A stretch of 10,913 bases of DNA from Clostridia bacterium (lineage in GTDB: Bacteria; Bacillota; Clostridia; Oscillospirales; Acutalibacteraceae). Of the stretch, positions 1 to 7,580 are shown piece by piece. The notes beneath the pieces were generated by a model. The model did no database searches. It saw only the letters and a list, made by a program, of their open reading frames with translations, and was not told the DNA's origin. Each line of letters starts with the position of its first letter. Position 1 is the first letter of the stretch. The translations under genes and the position numbers were made by a program. The stretch is taken from assembly GCA_900768035.1 (NCBI GenBank), contig CAAGBH010000060.1, positions 1 through 10,913 on the forward strand, written 5' to 3'.

Positions 1-132
1 CGCAAAAAATGCGGCGGTATATCTCTGTTGCACTCTCCCTAAGGTCACCCTCGGCGGCCGTTAGCCGCTATTCTGCCCTGCGGGGCTCGGACTTTCCTCA
101 GATATTTCTATCCGCAACCGTCTAACCGACTC
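1..132 (-). ncRNA. rnpB: RNase P RNA, type A, 5' part (partial)
   Basis: This is the catalytic RNA of ribonuclease P, which trims 5' leaders from tRNA precursors. Read on the minus strand it carries the universally conserved P4-proximal block GAGGAAAGUCCG (88-99), followed by the CCCCGCAGGGCAG segment, the GGCUAACGGCC segment, and then GUGCAACAGAGA (22-33) and ACCGCC. That order is the classical rnpB layout. The GUGCAACAGAGA block indicates type A (ancestral) rather than the Bacillus type B, which fits Clostridia. P3 appears as a short stem with a GAAA loop near 101-112. The 3' half lies beyond the left edge. The 5' end near 132 is inferred from the promoter at 139-167, so it is uncertain by a few bases. 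Confidence 0.95.
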
Positions 133-138
133 CTACAC

Positions 139-167
139 ATTTTAACATATATGTTGTTCTGTGTCAA
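139..167 (-). promoter_or_regulatory. SigA promoter of rnpB
   Basis: On the minus strand the -35 box is TTGACA (162-167, perfect consensus), the spacer is 17 bases (145-161) and the -10 box is TAAAAT (139-144). The predicted start is near 132, which matches the expected 5' end of the RNase P RNA. A strong constitutive promoter is expected for this RNA. Confidence 0.88.
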
Positions 168-189
168 AACCTATTTTTTAGAATAAAAT
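161..189 (+). promoter_or_regulatory. Candidate promoter of the ATPase gene
   Basis: GTGTCA (161-166), a 17-base spacer and TAAAAT (184-189) form a weak but correctly spaced SigA-like promoter. Its start would fall near 196, just before the GGAGG ribosome binding site at 200-204. The -35 box lies on the same bases as the rnpB -35 on the other strand. This is inferred from motif match only. Confidence 0.35.
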
Positions 190-211
190 ATTAATGTTTG
201 GAGGTAAATTT

Positions 212-1288
212 ATGGAAAAAGCCGATTTGAAATATTTTTTAGCATCAAACTCCTGTGAGGGATTTATAAGTCATTTCAAAGATTCCTTTGATCCTAACGA
301 TAATTGGAAAGCGTTCATCATAAAAGGCGGTCCCGGTACGGGAAAATCATCATTTATGAAGAAGATTGCACAGTATGCTCAAAACAAAAATGAAAAATAT
401 ATCCTATGCCCTTGCAGTTCAGACCCCGATTCACTTGACGGTGTGATTTTACCCGACAAGAAAACTATAATTCTCGATGGCACTGCTCCCCACACCCTCG
501 ACCCAACATATCCCGCCGTCTGCGAAGAAATACTTAATTTCGGTCAATTTTGGGATGCCGACAAAATAACCGACACTACTAAAATTATTGAAATCACCAA
601 TCGCAACAAAGCGTTACACAAAACCGCCTCGTGCTATTTACAAGCAGTGGGGAAATTCGTTTTAGATAATTATAAAACTGCCCTTGCCTGCACAAATAAA
701 TCTAAGATTAAAAATTTCGGTGCAATCCTATCAAAACGCTATATACCCAAAACCAACAATCCCTCTTATGAATGGGTGCGATTTTTAGGCGGTATAACAC
801 CAAAAGGCTTAATAACCTACCCCGAAACAGTAACCGAAACTTATGAAAACATAATCATAATAAATGATGAATTTTATGCATCGTCAAACATTTTGATGCA
901 ACAAATCCGTAACTATGCAATAGACTGTGGTCACGAAATCATAACCGTTTTAAACCCATTTTTGCCGTCGCTCATAACCGACCATATAATAATACCCGGG
1001 CTTTCACTTGCTTTTGTAACAGAAAACAGCAATATGAAATTTGATATTAACGCAAGGCGGATACACGCACGCCGTTTTACAAGCAACAAACTTTTGCACA
1101 ACAGTATTCAAAGAATTAAATTCAATAAAAAGGCTATTAGCAGCATTTTAACTACCGCCTGCAACACCTTAAAAGAGGCGAAACAGGTACACGACCAACT
1201 TGAAAGTTATTATATTAATGCTATGAATTTTTCTGAATTAAATAAATTTGCAGATAAGTTTTGCAAAAAATTGTTTGAGGTAGTATAA
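212..1288 (+). CDS. P-loop ATPase, PRK06851-like, duplicated halves
   Basis: This is a predicted cytoplasmic ATP-binding protein of 358 residues; its cellular role is unknown to me. The first half has a clear Walker A motif GGPGTGKSS (about residues 39-47), followed by a conserved-looking stretch with CSSDPDSLDGVILP and DGTAPHTLDP. The second half repeats the plan: a strand and helix near 214-235, then NPFLPSLITDHIIIPGLSLA near 248-270. However, the place of the second P-loop reads NDEFYASSN, so it probably no longer binds nucleotide. The length and the charged C-terminal helix (HDQLESYYINAMNF) fit the PRK06851 family as I remember it. I chose the ATG at 212 because GGAGG at 200-204 sits 7 bases upstream; an in-frame ATG at 194 has no ribosome binding site. 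The short-chain dehydrogenase gene follows 22 bases after the stop. Confidence in the family is good, in function low. Confidence 0.82.
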   Translation: MEKADLKYFLASNSCEGFISHFKDSFDPNDNWKAFIIKGGPGTGKSSFMKKIAQYAQNKNEKYILCPCSSDPDSLDGVILPDKKTIILDGTAPHTLDPTYPAVCEEILNFGQFWDADKITDTTKIIEITNRNKALHKTASCYLQAVGKFVLDNYKTALACTNKSKIKNFGAILSKRYIPKTNNPSYEWVRFLGGITPKGLITYPETVTETYENIIIINDEFYASSNILMQQIRNYAIDCGHEIITVLNPFLPSLITDHIIIPGLSLAFVTENSNMKFDINARRIHARRFTSNKLLHNSIQRIKFNKKAISSILTTACNTLKEAKQVHDQLESYYINAMNFSELNKFADKFCKKLFEVV

Positions 1289-1289
1289 T
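1261..1289 (+). promoter_or_regulatory. Candidate internal promoter of the dehydrogenase gene
   Basis: TTGCAA (1261-1266), a 17-base spacer and a perfect TATAAT (1284-1289) overlap the end of the ATPase gene. Transcription would start near 1296, giving a leader of about 15 bases that still includes AAAAGGAAG. The dehydrogenase could thus be transcribed on its own as well as by read-through. Confidence 0.5.
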
Positions 1290-1310
1290 GTTTTAAAAGG
1301 AAGTGTTAAA

Positions 1311-2069
1311 ATGAAAATTGCAGTTATTACAGGTGCTTCTTCGGGGCTTGGAAAGGAATACGCTTTAGCGGTTAATAAACTCCGTCCCGATATTGATGAG
1401 ATTTGGCTTTTGGCAAGGCGCAAAGACAAACTTGAAGAAGTGGCAAAACTCGTGGGCAATAAATGCAAAGTAGTAGTTTGCGATATTACAGATAAAGAAA
1501 GTTTAAGCAATTATATCAATTTACTAAAACAAGAAAACGCAACTGTTGATTTACTGATTAACAATGCCGGTTTTGGCAAACTCGGTATGTTTTACGATAT
1601 ATCTACCGACGATAATGCGGGTATGGTCCGTCTTAACTGTGAATCACTTACGGTTATGACAAGCGTCACCCTACCATTTATGAACGAAAACAGCGAAATT
1701 ATAAACACCTGTTCAATCGCCTCTTTTGCACCTAATACGAGAATGGCGGTTTATTCTTCCACAAAGGCTTATGTTATGAGTTTTTCCCGTGCATTGCGAA
1801 GCGAATTGAAGACTAAAAAAATCAATGTTTTGGCGGTCTGCCCAGGACCTATGGATACTGAATTTTTGAGCCTTGCGGGCATTGACAAAGGCACAAGCAA
1901 AACTTTTGACACTCTGCCCCGTGACAACCCACAGAAAATGGCAGAAAACTCACTCAAAGCATCCCGCAAGAAAAAAGCAGTTTTTGCCGACCACATATTT
2001 TATAAATTTTATAGAGTTGTTGCAAAAATTCTTCCTGTAAGTATTGTAATGAAAATGGCTAAAACATAA
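1311..2069 (+). CDS. Short-chain dehydrogenase/reductase (SDR family)
   Basis: This is a cytoplasmic NAD(P)-dependent oxidoreductase of 252 residues with a Rossmann fold. Visible motifs in order are the cofactor loop TGASSGLG (7-14), NNAG (84-87), a catalytic-type Asn in RLN (109), Ser135, and YSSTK, giving Tyr148 and Lys152. The usual SS before the active-site loop is CS here, but the catalytic Ser is kept. Two arginines after the second strand (LLARRKDKL, 33-41) suggest a preference for NADP(H). PGPMDTEF near 178-185 is the normal SDR PG motif. The substrate cannot be read from the sequence; the IASFAP..MAVYSSTKAY stretch resembles the DltE/YqjQ-like uncharacterised group. AAGGAAG at 1297-1303 is the ribosome binding site. 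The gene lies 22 bases after the ATPase gene and ends at a hairpin terminator. It may be co-transcribed or use its own promoter at 1261-1289. Confidence 0.93.
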   Translation: MKIAVITGASSGLGKEYALAVNKLRPDIDEIWLLARRKDKLEEVAKLVGNKCKVVVCDITDKESLSNYINLLKQENATVDLLINNAGFGKLGMFYDISTDDNAGMVRLNCESLTVMTSVTLPFMNENSEIINTCSIASFAPNTRMAVYSSTKAYVMSFSRALRSELKTKKINVLAVCPGPMDTEFLSLAGIDKGTSKTFDTLPRDNPQKMAENSLKASRKKKAVFADHIFYKFYRVVAKILPVSIVMKMAKT

Positions 2070-2092
2070 AAAGGTGGCGAAAGCCACCTTTT
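2069..2092. terminator. Bidirectional intrinsic terminator
   Basis: A 10-bp stem (2069-2078 pairing with 2083-2092) has a GAAA loop. The core is GGTGGC/GCCACC. On the plus strand it is followed by a T-rich tract (TTTTATTTTAT from 2089), and on the minus strand by TTTTTATGTTTT. It serves the converging dehydrogenase and glgP genes, and its arms overlap both stop codons. Confidence 0.9.
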
Positions 2093-4379
2093 ATTTTATC
2101 TTCCAAATATCCTTAGCATATTCTTTTATTGTTCGGTCAGATGAAAACTTGCCGGCATTACACATATTAAGCCACTGCTTTTTTGCAAATTCATATCTGT
2201 TGGTATAATCTTTATTAACCTTGATTTTAGTTTTCAGGCAATCGTCAAAGTCAAGCAATAAATAATATTGGTCTGCTTTATGCCAGTATGCGCCCTGAAG
2301 TATAGAATCATAAAGTTCTTTAAAAATTCCTGTGCCTCCGTCTGAAAACGTTCCGTCAACCAAGGTATCTAAGCATCTTTTTATGCGCTTGTCATTATTA
2401 TAAATTTCAAGCGGATTATAACTGTCCTTGATTTTTTGGATATCTTCCACTTTAGCACCGAAAATATAGTTGTTTTCAAGACCTGCTTCTTTTACAATTT
2501 CAATATTGGCGCCGTCATAAGTGCCGAGTGTAACAGCACCGTTGAGCATAAGTTTCATGTTCCCCGTTCCCGATGCCTCTGTTCCTGCGGTTGAAATCTG
2601 TTCGGAAACATCCGAAGCCGCAACAATTTTTTCAGCATAAGAAACATTATAATCTGAAACAAAAATAATTTTAATATATTTATTAACCTTCTCATCTTTG
2701 TCGATTAAATCTGCCACTTCGTTTATAAATTTAATAATTCCTTTTGCTCTTTTATAACCCGGGGCAGATTTTGCGCCGAAAATAAAGGTTGTTGGGGTGA
2801 AATCTTTAAGACTTCCCTCTTTAATTTCAAAATAAATTTCCAAAATACAAAGTATATTAAGCAGTTGGCGTTTATATTCGTGCAAACGCTTTATTTGAGC
2901 ATCAATAATAGTGTCGGTATTAAGCATCTTGCCTTCTTTAAGAAAAATAAAGTCGGCTAATTTTCTTTTGTTTTGTCTTTTAATATCTATGAATTTTTCT
3001 AAAATTTGTTTCTCATCGGCATATTTTTCAAGATTTTTTAACTTACCTAAATCAGTCACCCAACCATCACTTTCTAAAAGTTCGGTTATGAGAGACGAAA
3101 GCCCCCTATTACATAGCGCCAGCCACCTGCGCTGAGTTATACCGTTAGTCTTATTTTGAAATTTCTCTGGATAAATTTCATAAAAATTCTTTAAAACATC
3201 CCGTTTTAAAATCTCAGTATGAATTTCTGCCACGCCGTTAATATACTGTGAACAATAACAAGCAAGATAAGCCATATTAACACGGTTTTCTTCGATAATC
3301 GAAAAACCGCTCTCAGCCTTAAATTTTTCATTTATTTTATTTAGGATACTAACAAGCGTAGGTGAAATTTTTCTGATATATTTTAAGTCCCATTTTTCAA
3401 GGGCTTCGGGCAAAATTGTGTGGTTAGTATAATTGAAAACCTTTTTAGCAATTTCCAATGAATCATTAAAACTTAAATGTTCATTCATTAAAAGACGGAT
3501 AAGTTCAGGTATAGATATTGCAGGGTGGGTATCGTTTAACTGAATAGTTACATACTTTGGTAATTCAGTTAAATCACTATGATTTTGATTGAATTTCTTT
3601 ATTATATCCTGAAGCGAGGCGCTGCAAAAAAAGTATTGTTGCATAAGGCGCAAGAATTTACCCTTTTCGGTATTATCATTTGGATATAAAACCCTTGAAA
3701 TATTTTCGGCAAAATTTTTATGGCTTACTGCTTTTTCATAGTTGCCGTTGTCAAACTCGGTAAAATCAAATTCCACTAAAGGTTCTGACTGCCAAAGCCG
3801 TAAATTTGAAATATGCTTTGCACCGTATCCGATTATCGGCATATCATAAGGTACTGCCTTTACCTTATTTTTACCGAAAGTAACTATAACCGCATCCTGT
3901 TCGTTCCTAACTGACCAAGGATCACCGAATTTATCCCAATAGTCAAGTGTTTCTTTTTGGAAACCGTCTTGGAAATACTGTTTAAAAAGTCCAAACTTAT
4001 AACGAATACCGTAGCCGTCAAGCGGCAAACCTAATGTTGCACCGCTATCGAGAAAGCAAGCGGCAAGTCTTCCGAGTCCGCCATTCCCGAGCGCCGCATC
4101 CTCAATTTCTTCAAACCTCGAAAAATCTACATTTTCATCTAAATTACCCGTACAAAGAAGATTGTTATATATCGCTCTGCCAACCAAAAATTCCGCCGAA
4201 AAATAATACGCTCTGCGCTTTTTATTATGCGAAACTTGGGACTTTATAAATTTATCGCTTATCCCCGCCATAACCGCTTTTGATACGCAATTATGAAGTT
4301 CATAATTAGTTAAATCTTCTATCGGTTTAAGATAATCTGCCTTTGCTAAAAAATTTATACTGTTTTTTAAACTGCTCAT
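2091..4379 (-). CDS. glgP: Glycogen/alpha-glucan phosphorylase
   Basis: This PLP-dependent enzyme removes terminal glucose from alpha-1,4-glucans by phosphorolysis, giving glucose 1-phosphate. It is a cytoplasmic GT35-family protein of 762 residues, at the short end of the usual 750-850. Recognised blocks in order are YYFSAEFLVGR, DAALGNGGLGRLAACFLDS, GYGIRYKFGLF, TIQLNDTHPAI, RVNMAYLACY, RRWL, RLHEYKRQLLN, and EASGTGNMKLMLNG with the PLP lysine at about residue 609. The start is the ATG at 4379, because AAGGA (4387-4391) lies 7 bases upstream and the N-terminus then begins MSSLKNSINFL. An in-frame ATG at 4430 would add 17 residues without a ribosome binding site. The upstream radical SAM operon ends at a terminator just before this gene, so glgP probably has its own promoter. 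No other glycogen gene is in view. Confidence 0.96.
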   Translation of the reverse strand: MSSLKNSINFLAKADYLKPIEDLTNYELHNCVSKAVMAGISDKFIKSQVSHNKKRRAYYFSAEFLVGRAIYNNLLCTGNLDENVDFSRFEEIEDAALGNGGLGRLAACFLDSGATLGLPLDGYGIRYKFGLFKQYFQDGFQKETLDYWDKFGDPWSVRNEQDAVIVTFGKNKVKAVPYDMPIIGYGAKHISNLRLWQSEPLVEFDFTEFDNGNYEKAVSHKNFAENISRVLYPNDNTEKGKFLRLMQQYFFCSASLQDIIKKFNQNHSDLTELPKYVTIQLNDTHPAISIPELIRLLMNEHLSFNDSLEIAKKVFNYTNHTILPEALEKWDLKYIRKISPTLVSILNKINEKFKAESGFSIIEENRVNMAYLACYCSQYINGVAEIHTEILKRDVLKNFYEIYPEKFQNKTNGITQRRWLALCNRGLSSLITELLESDGWVTDLGKLKNLEKYADEKQILEKFIDIKRQNKRKLADFIFLKEGKMLNTDTIIDAQIKRLHEYKRQLLNILCILEIYFEIKEGSLKDFTPTTFIFGAKSAPGYKRAKGIIKFINEVADLIDKDEKVNKYIKIIFVSDYNVSYAEKIVAASDVSEQISTAGTEASGTGNMKLMLNGAVTLGTYDGANIEIVKEAGLENNYIFGAKVEDIQKIKDSYNPLEIYNNDKRIKRCLDTLVDGTFSDGGTGIFKELYDSILQGAYWHKADQYYLLLDFDDCLKTKIKVNKDYTNRYEFAKKQWLNMCNAGKFSSDRTIKEYAKDIWKIK

Positions 4380-4410
4380 TTCAATTTCCTTCCGAATTCG
4401 TTCTAAAAAC

Positions 4411-4439
4411 ATTATGCCCTTTAATTTCAAAGATATAAA
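4411..4439 (-). promoter_or_regulatory. Candidate glgP promoter
   Basis: On the minus strand TTTATA (4434-4439), a 17-base spacer and CATAAT (4411-4416) fit a weak SigA promoter in the gap after the upstream terminator. The -35 box overlaps the U-tract of that terminator. It is the best candidate in the 74 bases between the two genes, but the -35 match is only 4 of 6. Confidence 0.35.
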
Positions 4440-4477
4440 AAATATGGAAGCCTTTAAATAAAGACTTCCATATTTTT
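4437..4477 (-). terminator. Intrinsic terminator after the DUF2344 gene
   Basis: Thirteen base pairs (4438-4450 with 4465-4477) contain the core ATATGGAAG/CTTCCATAT. A C/A mismatch follows, then four further pairs inward. On the minus strand the hairpin runs into six T residues (4442-4437). The last codons and the stop codon of the DUF2344 gene lie within the hairpin. It separates the radical SAM operon from glgP. Confidence 0.85.
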
Positions 4478-5098
4478 ATTATAAATCATTGTTCTTGTAA
4501 CCGAATAATAAAGCGGTTCAATATTTTGCATTTTAAAAAGAGTATCCATAACAAGCGTGGGGTTGAGATTATTTTCATTGCCCGCCGTTAAAATAAGTGT
4601 GAGTTTATTTTGATTTAACTCTGATTTTTTAATAAGCGGTGCAATGTCTATATCACGAGTGCCGCCTTTTTTGGTTGTTTTTTGACAGATAATAGACTCT
4701 TTTTCAAAAAAACTTTCGATTTTACTATGAGTTTCACTATCCATTTTATCAAATAAAATCTGGAACTCGGCGTAAGTTATGTCCTTCATATTCATAACCG
4801 CCTCGCTCACCCTTGTAAATTCAATACCGGGTGTAGAAACCTTATTCAATTCGTCAAGCACTTTTGACAAGGGATAATTATCATCAACAATCTTAACATC
4901 TAAAATCTCATACATCCCCTCAAACCCCAAGGAAAGAGGTATGGCAAAATTAAAATATGCGTGTTGATTAAACCCTTCTGTAAACCAAACAGGCACTTTT
5001 GATTTATTAATAAGTCTTGTAAAAAATCTGTTCATATCAAGATGGGAAACAAATTTCATACTTCCCTTTTTTTGATAAAAAATTCTAACGTTTCTCAA
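4454..5098 (-). CDS. DUF2344 / TIGR03936 radical SAM-associated protein
   Basis: This 214-residue protein belongs to the family that accompanies, or is fused to, TIGR03960 radical SAM proteins. The family's biochemical role is not established to my knowledge. The N-terminal signature is visible: RIFYQKKGSMKFVSHLDMNR, then a GFN..A.FNFAIPLSLGFEG stretch (about 39-59), which corresponds to the usual GFNPHPKISFALPLSLG; here the Pro-His pair has become Gln-His. I chose the TTG at 5098 because AAAGGG stands about 7 bases upstream and the protein then begins MRNVRIFYQ, as family members do. Upstream in-frame ATG codons lie inside the radical SAM gene, and the downstream ATG (MKFVSHLD) would remove the first strand. 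The gene overlaps the radical SAM gene by 14 bases, so translation is probably coupled. The gene ends inside an intrinsic terminator. Confidence 0.88.
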   Translation of the reverse strand: MRNVRIFYQKKGSMKFVSHLDMNRFFTRLINKSKVPVWFTEGFNQHAYFNFAIPLSLGFEGMYEILDVKIVDDNYPLSKVLDELNKVSTPGIEFTRVSEAVMNMKDITYAEFQILFDKMDSETHSKIESFFEKESIICQKTTKKGGTRDIDIAPLIKKSELNQNKLTLILTAGNENNLNPTLVMDTLFKMQNIEPLYYSVTRTMIYNKNMEVFI

Positions 5099-6929
5099 AA
5101 CAAACACCCTTTCCGTAACAATTTGCACCGCAAGCAGAACATTTTTCTCGGCAATTCGGTGTTGTGTTTTCACTGTGGGCAACCTTATTTTCCCTTATAA
5201 GAAAATCTTTCGAAACCGCATAATCAAGATGGTCCCAAGGATTAATTTCATCATAATCTCTTGTTCTTTCACTGTAAAATTTGGGGTCGATACCACATTC
5301 CAAAAACGCTTCTTCCCATTTTTCCAAATTGAAACATTCGGTCCAACTGTCAAACTTACAACCTTTTTTAAAGGCGGTTTCAAGAACTTTGCCAAGTCTT
5401 CTGTCACCACGTGCAAAAGCGGCTTCGAGAAAACTCGTTGAACTGTCGTGCATACTTAAATCAATTTTACGGGTGGTAATGCAAGACTTTAAATAGGCTT
5501 GCTTTCTTTCCATTTCTTGCTTTGAAATTTGAGGTTCAAACTGGAACGGCGTAAATGGTTTCGGAACAAAAATAGAAACACTTATCGACACCGATACCGA
5601 TTTTCCTTTTGGTCTTTCGGGCAAAGAATAATACATATCAACGATTTTTTGACCCAAATCGGCAATACCTTTTAAGTCTTCGTCAGTTTCGGTGGGAAGT
5701 CCCATCATAAAATAAAGTTTAACCGCAGTATATCCGCCCTTGAATGCAGTTTCGCAAGTTTCTAAAATTTCTTTTTCGGTAACATTTTTATTTATAACAT
5801 CACGAAGTCTCTGTGTTCCCGCCTCAGGCGCAAAAGTGAGTCCGCTTTTTCTGACATGGTTGATTTTATTTAGCAATTCTTCTGAGAAATTGTCAATTCT
5901 CAAAGACGGAAGCGCCAGACTTATATGGTTCTTCTCGGTCCAGTCAAGCATATTGTTTAAAAGCGGTTCAAGGTCGGTATAATCGCTTGTGCTGAGTGAA
6001 GAAAGCGAAATTTCATCATAGCCTGTGTTTTCGCAAAGGCACTTTGCCTGTTTATTCACAACATCAAGGCTCTTTTCACGCACAGGGCGGTAAATAAATC
6101 CTGCCTGACAGAAACGGCATCCTCGAATACAACCTCTGAAAATTTCCTGTACCGCACGGTCGTGGACAATCTGAATAAAAGGCACAACAAATTTATCAGG
6201 ATAGTAACAACTATCCATATCTGAAATTATGCATTTTCTAATGGTTTTGGGTGCGCCGTCTTTGGCGGTAATGCTTTTAACAGTACCATCCTCGTTATAA
6301 TCAATATCATATAAAGACGGAACATATACGCCCTCTATCTTAGCGGCTTCTTTCAAAAATTCCTGTTTTGAACTGCCTTTTTTCTTATGCTCTTTATAAA
6401 GGTCAATAACCTCTAAATCAACCTCTTCGCCCTCGCCCAAGAAGAAAATATCAACAAAGTCTGCCAAAGGCTCTGCATTGCAAACGCAAGGTCCGCCAAC
6501 CACCACCAAAGGTGATAAATCCTTACGGTCGCTCGATTTTAACGGCACACCTGCCAAATCAAGCATATTGAGGATATTAGTATAACTCATTTCATACTGC
6601 AAAGTGAAACCTATAAAATCAAAATCTTTTATAGGGTCTCGGCTTTCAAGGGCGAAAAGCGGAATATTATTCTCCCTCATCACCTGTTCAAAATCAAGCC
6701 AAGGCGCAAAAACACGCTCGCACCAGATATCCTGCCTTTCATTGAAAAGAGAATAAAGTATTTTCATACCAAGGTGCGACATTCCTATTTCATAAGTATC
6801 AGGAAAGCAAAATGCAAAACGCACATCCACCTTAGACTTGTCCTTTATAATACTGTTAATTTCTCCGCCCGAATATCTTCCGGGTTTTTGCACCGAAAGT
6901 AACAGTCTTTCAAATTCCTTATTTTCCAT
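5085..6929 (-). CDS. TIGR03960 family B12-binding-type radical SAM protein
   Basis: This predicted iron-sulfur enzyme of 614 residues has an N-terminal cobalamin-binding-like domain (about 35-190, including GGPCVCNAEPLADFVD and LGEGEEV) followed by a radical SAM core. The cluster motif is GCIRGCRFCQAG, with Cys267, Cys271 and Cys274. The later FAPEAGTQRLRDVINK stretch and LYFMMGLPTETDEDL are typical of radical SAM enzymes of this type. The C-terminus has a second cysteine group (Cys593, 597, 600, 604, 610), possibly a metal site. The reaction is unknown; in Firmicutes the family usually lies near RNase G and the L21/L27 genes, which suggests, but does not prove, a link to translation or RNA. 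The start is supported by GGAG at 6937-6940, 7 bases before ATG. A promoter stands just upstream in the 57-base gap after the M50 gene. Confidence 0.93.
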   Translation of the reverse strand: MENKEFERLLLSVQKPGRYSGGEINSIIKDKSKVDVRFAFCFPDTYEIGMSHLGMKILYSLFNERQDIWCERVFAPWLDFEQVMRENNIPLFALESRDPIKDFDFIGFTLQYEMSYTNILNMLDLAGVPLKSSDRKDLSPLVVVGGPCVCNAEPLADFVDIFFLGEGEEVDLEVIDLYKEHKKKGSSKQEFLKEAAKIEGVYVPSLYDIDYNEDGTVKSITAKDGAPKTIRKCIISDMDSCYYPDKFVVPFIQIVHDRAVQEIFRGCIRGCRFCQAGFIYRPVREKSLDVVNKQAKCLCENTGYDEISLSSLSTSDYTDLEPLLNNMLDWTEKNHISLALPSLRIDNFSEELLNKINHVRKSGLTFAPEAGTQRLRDVINKNVTEKEILETCETAFKGGYTAVKLYFMMGLPTETDEDLKGIADLGQKIVDMYYSLPERPKGKSVSVSISVSIFVPKPFTPFQFEPQISKQEMERKQAYLKSCITTRKIDLSMHDSSTSFLEAAFARGDRRLGKVLETAFKKGCKFDSWTECFNLEKWEEAFLECGIDPKFYSERTRDYDEINPWDHLDYAVSKDFLIRENKVAHSENTTPNCREKCSACGANCYGKGVCFEKR

Positions 6930-6957
6930 AAATCTTCTCCAAATAAATTATATTTCT

Positions 6958-6986
6958 ATGATACAATAATTTGGAATTTGTTTCAA
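6958..6986 (-). promoter_or_regulatory. SigA-type promoter of the radical SAM/DUF2344 pair
   Basis: On the minus strand TTGAAA (6981-6986), a 17-base spacer and TATCAT (6958-6963) each differ from consensus at one base. The -35 box begins directly after the stop codon of the M50 gene. Transcription would start near 6951, about 22 bases before the ATG. No terminator separates it from the M50 gene, so read-through is also possible. Confidence 0.65.
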
Positions 6987-7580
6987 CTAAATTTTAATTA
7001 AAGTCATAACAATCAAGTAAATTCCCATAATATAAAGCGAAATATTGAGTTTATGATTCAAAGTTAGTATAACTGCCACCGCAATAACACTTAAAGCCAA
7101 TATCAAGGTTATAAGTTTTATAATAAGCGTTGCTTTATTGATATCTAAATTTTTACACAACAAACAGTATAATACCGTTCCGCCGTCCAATCCCTTAACG
7201 GGAAGCAGATTAAAAAGAGCGATAACAAGATTAAGCAATGCATACACAAGCACCGCCTCATTTTTATATGCAATATAATTAAAATATAAAGTGAAAAATA
7301 AAACAATATTAACCGCTGGTCCTGAAAGCGCAACCAAAATATCGTTGCGGTAACATTTTAACATTGGCATACTTATCTGCACCGAGGCGGGAATTAACTT
7401 TATTCTTTTAGGGGCGCACTCTAAAAGCCACATCATAAACAAATGCCCCGCCTCGTGCGAGGATACCGCAAAAAGCGCAGGCAACATATATCCTGTCTTA
7501 TCGGTGGCAAGCATAACGGTTATTACAGCCAAAAACAGAAAAGACAGATATATTTCCGTACCGAATAGTTTAAATTTCAT
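6987..7580 (-). CDS. M50 site-2 protease, SpoIVFB-like
   Basis: This is a polytopic membrane zinc metalloprotease of 197 residues that would cut substrates within or near the membrane. The zinc motif HEAGH is at 42-46, the third ligand is expected in NLLPVKGLDGG (124-134, Asp132), and SGPAVN (86-91) is the conserved central motif. Hydrophobic segments are visible near 10-25, 33-50, 83-105, 108-126 and 151-195. The closest named relative is SpoIVFB, which activates pro-sigma-K in the mother cell of sporulating Bacillus. This protein is much shorter than the Bacillus enzyme and has no C-terminal CBS domain, so a role in sigma-K processing is only an inference. GAGG at 7590-7593 is the ribosome binding site. 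The start overlaps a 58-residue membrane protein gene by 11 bases, in the position of SpoIVFA. Confidence 0.9.
   Translation of the reverse strand: MKFKLFGTEIYLSFLFLAVITVMLATDKTGYMLPALFAVSSHEAGHLFMMWLLECAPKRIKLIPASVQISMPMLKCYRNDILVALSGPAVNIVLFFTLYFNYIAYKNEAVLVYALLNLVIALFNLLPVKGLDGGTVLYCLLCKNLDINKATLIIKLITLILALSVIAVAVILTLNHKLNISLYIMGIYLIVMTLIKI

Noticed and set aside
194..211. An ATG at 194 that would extend the ATPase by six residues
   Set aside because: It has no ribosome binding site, while GGAGG lies between it and the ATG at 212 with ideal spacing; the ribosome binding site itself would have to be coding.
4380..4430. A longer glgP start at 4430 adding 17 residues
   Set aside because: No ribosome binding site before it, and AAGGA with 7-base spacing precedes the ATG at 4379. 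The likely -10 box also lies inside the extension.
5099..5182. A longer DUF2344 start at 5182
   Set aside because: The extra residues lie inside the radical SAM gene in another frame and do not resemble the family N-terminus.
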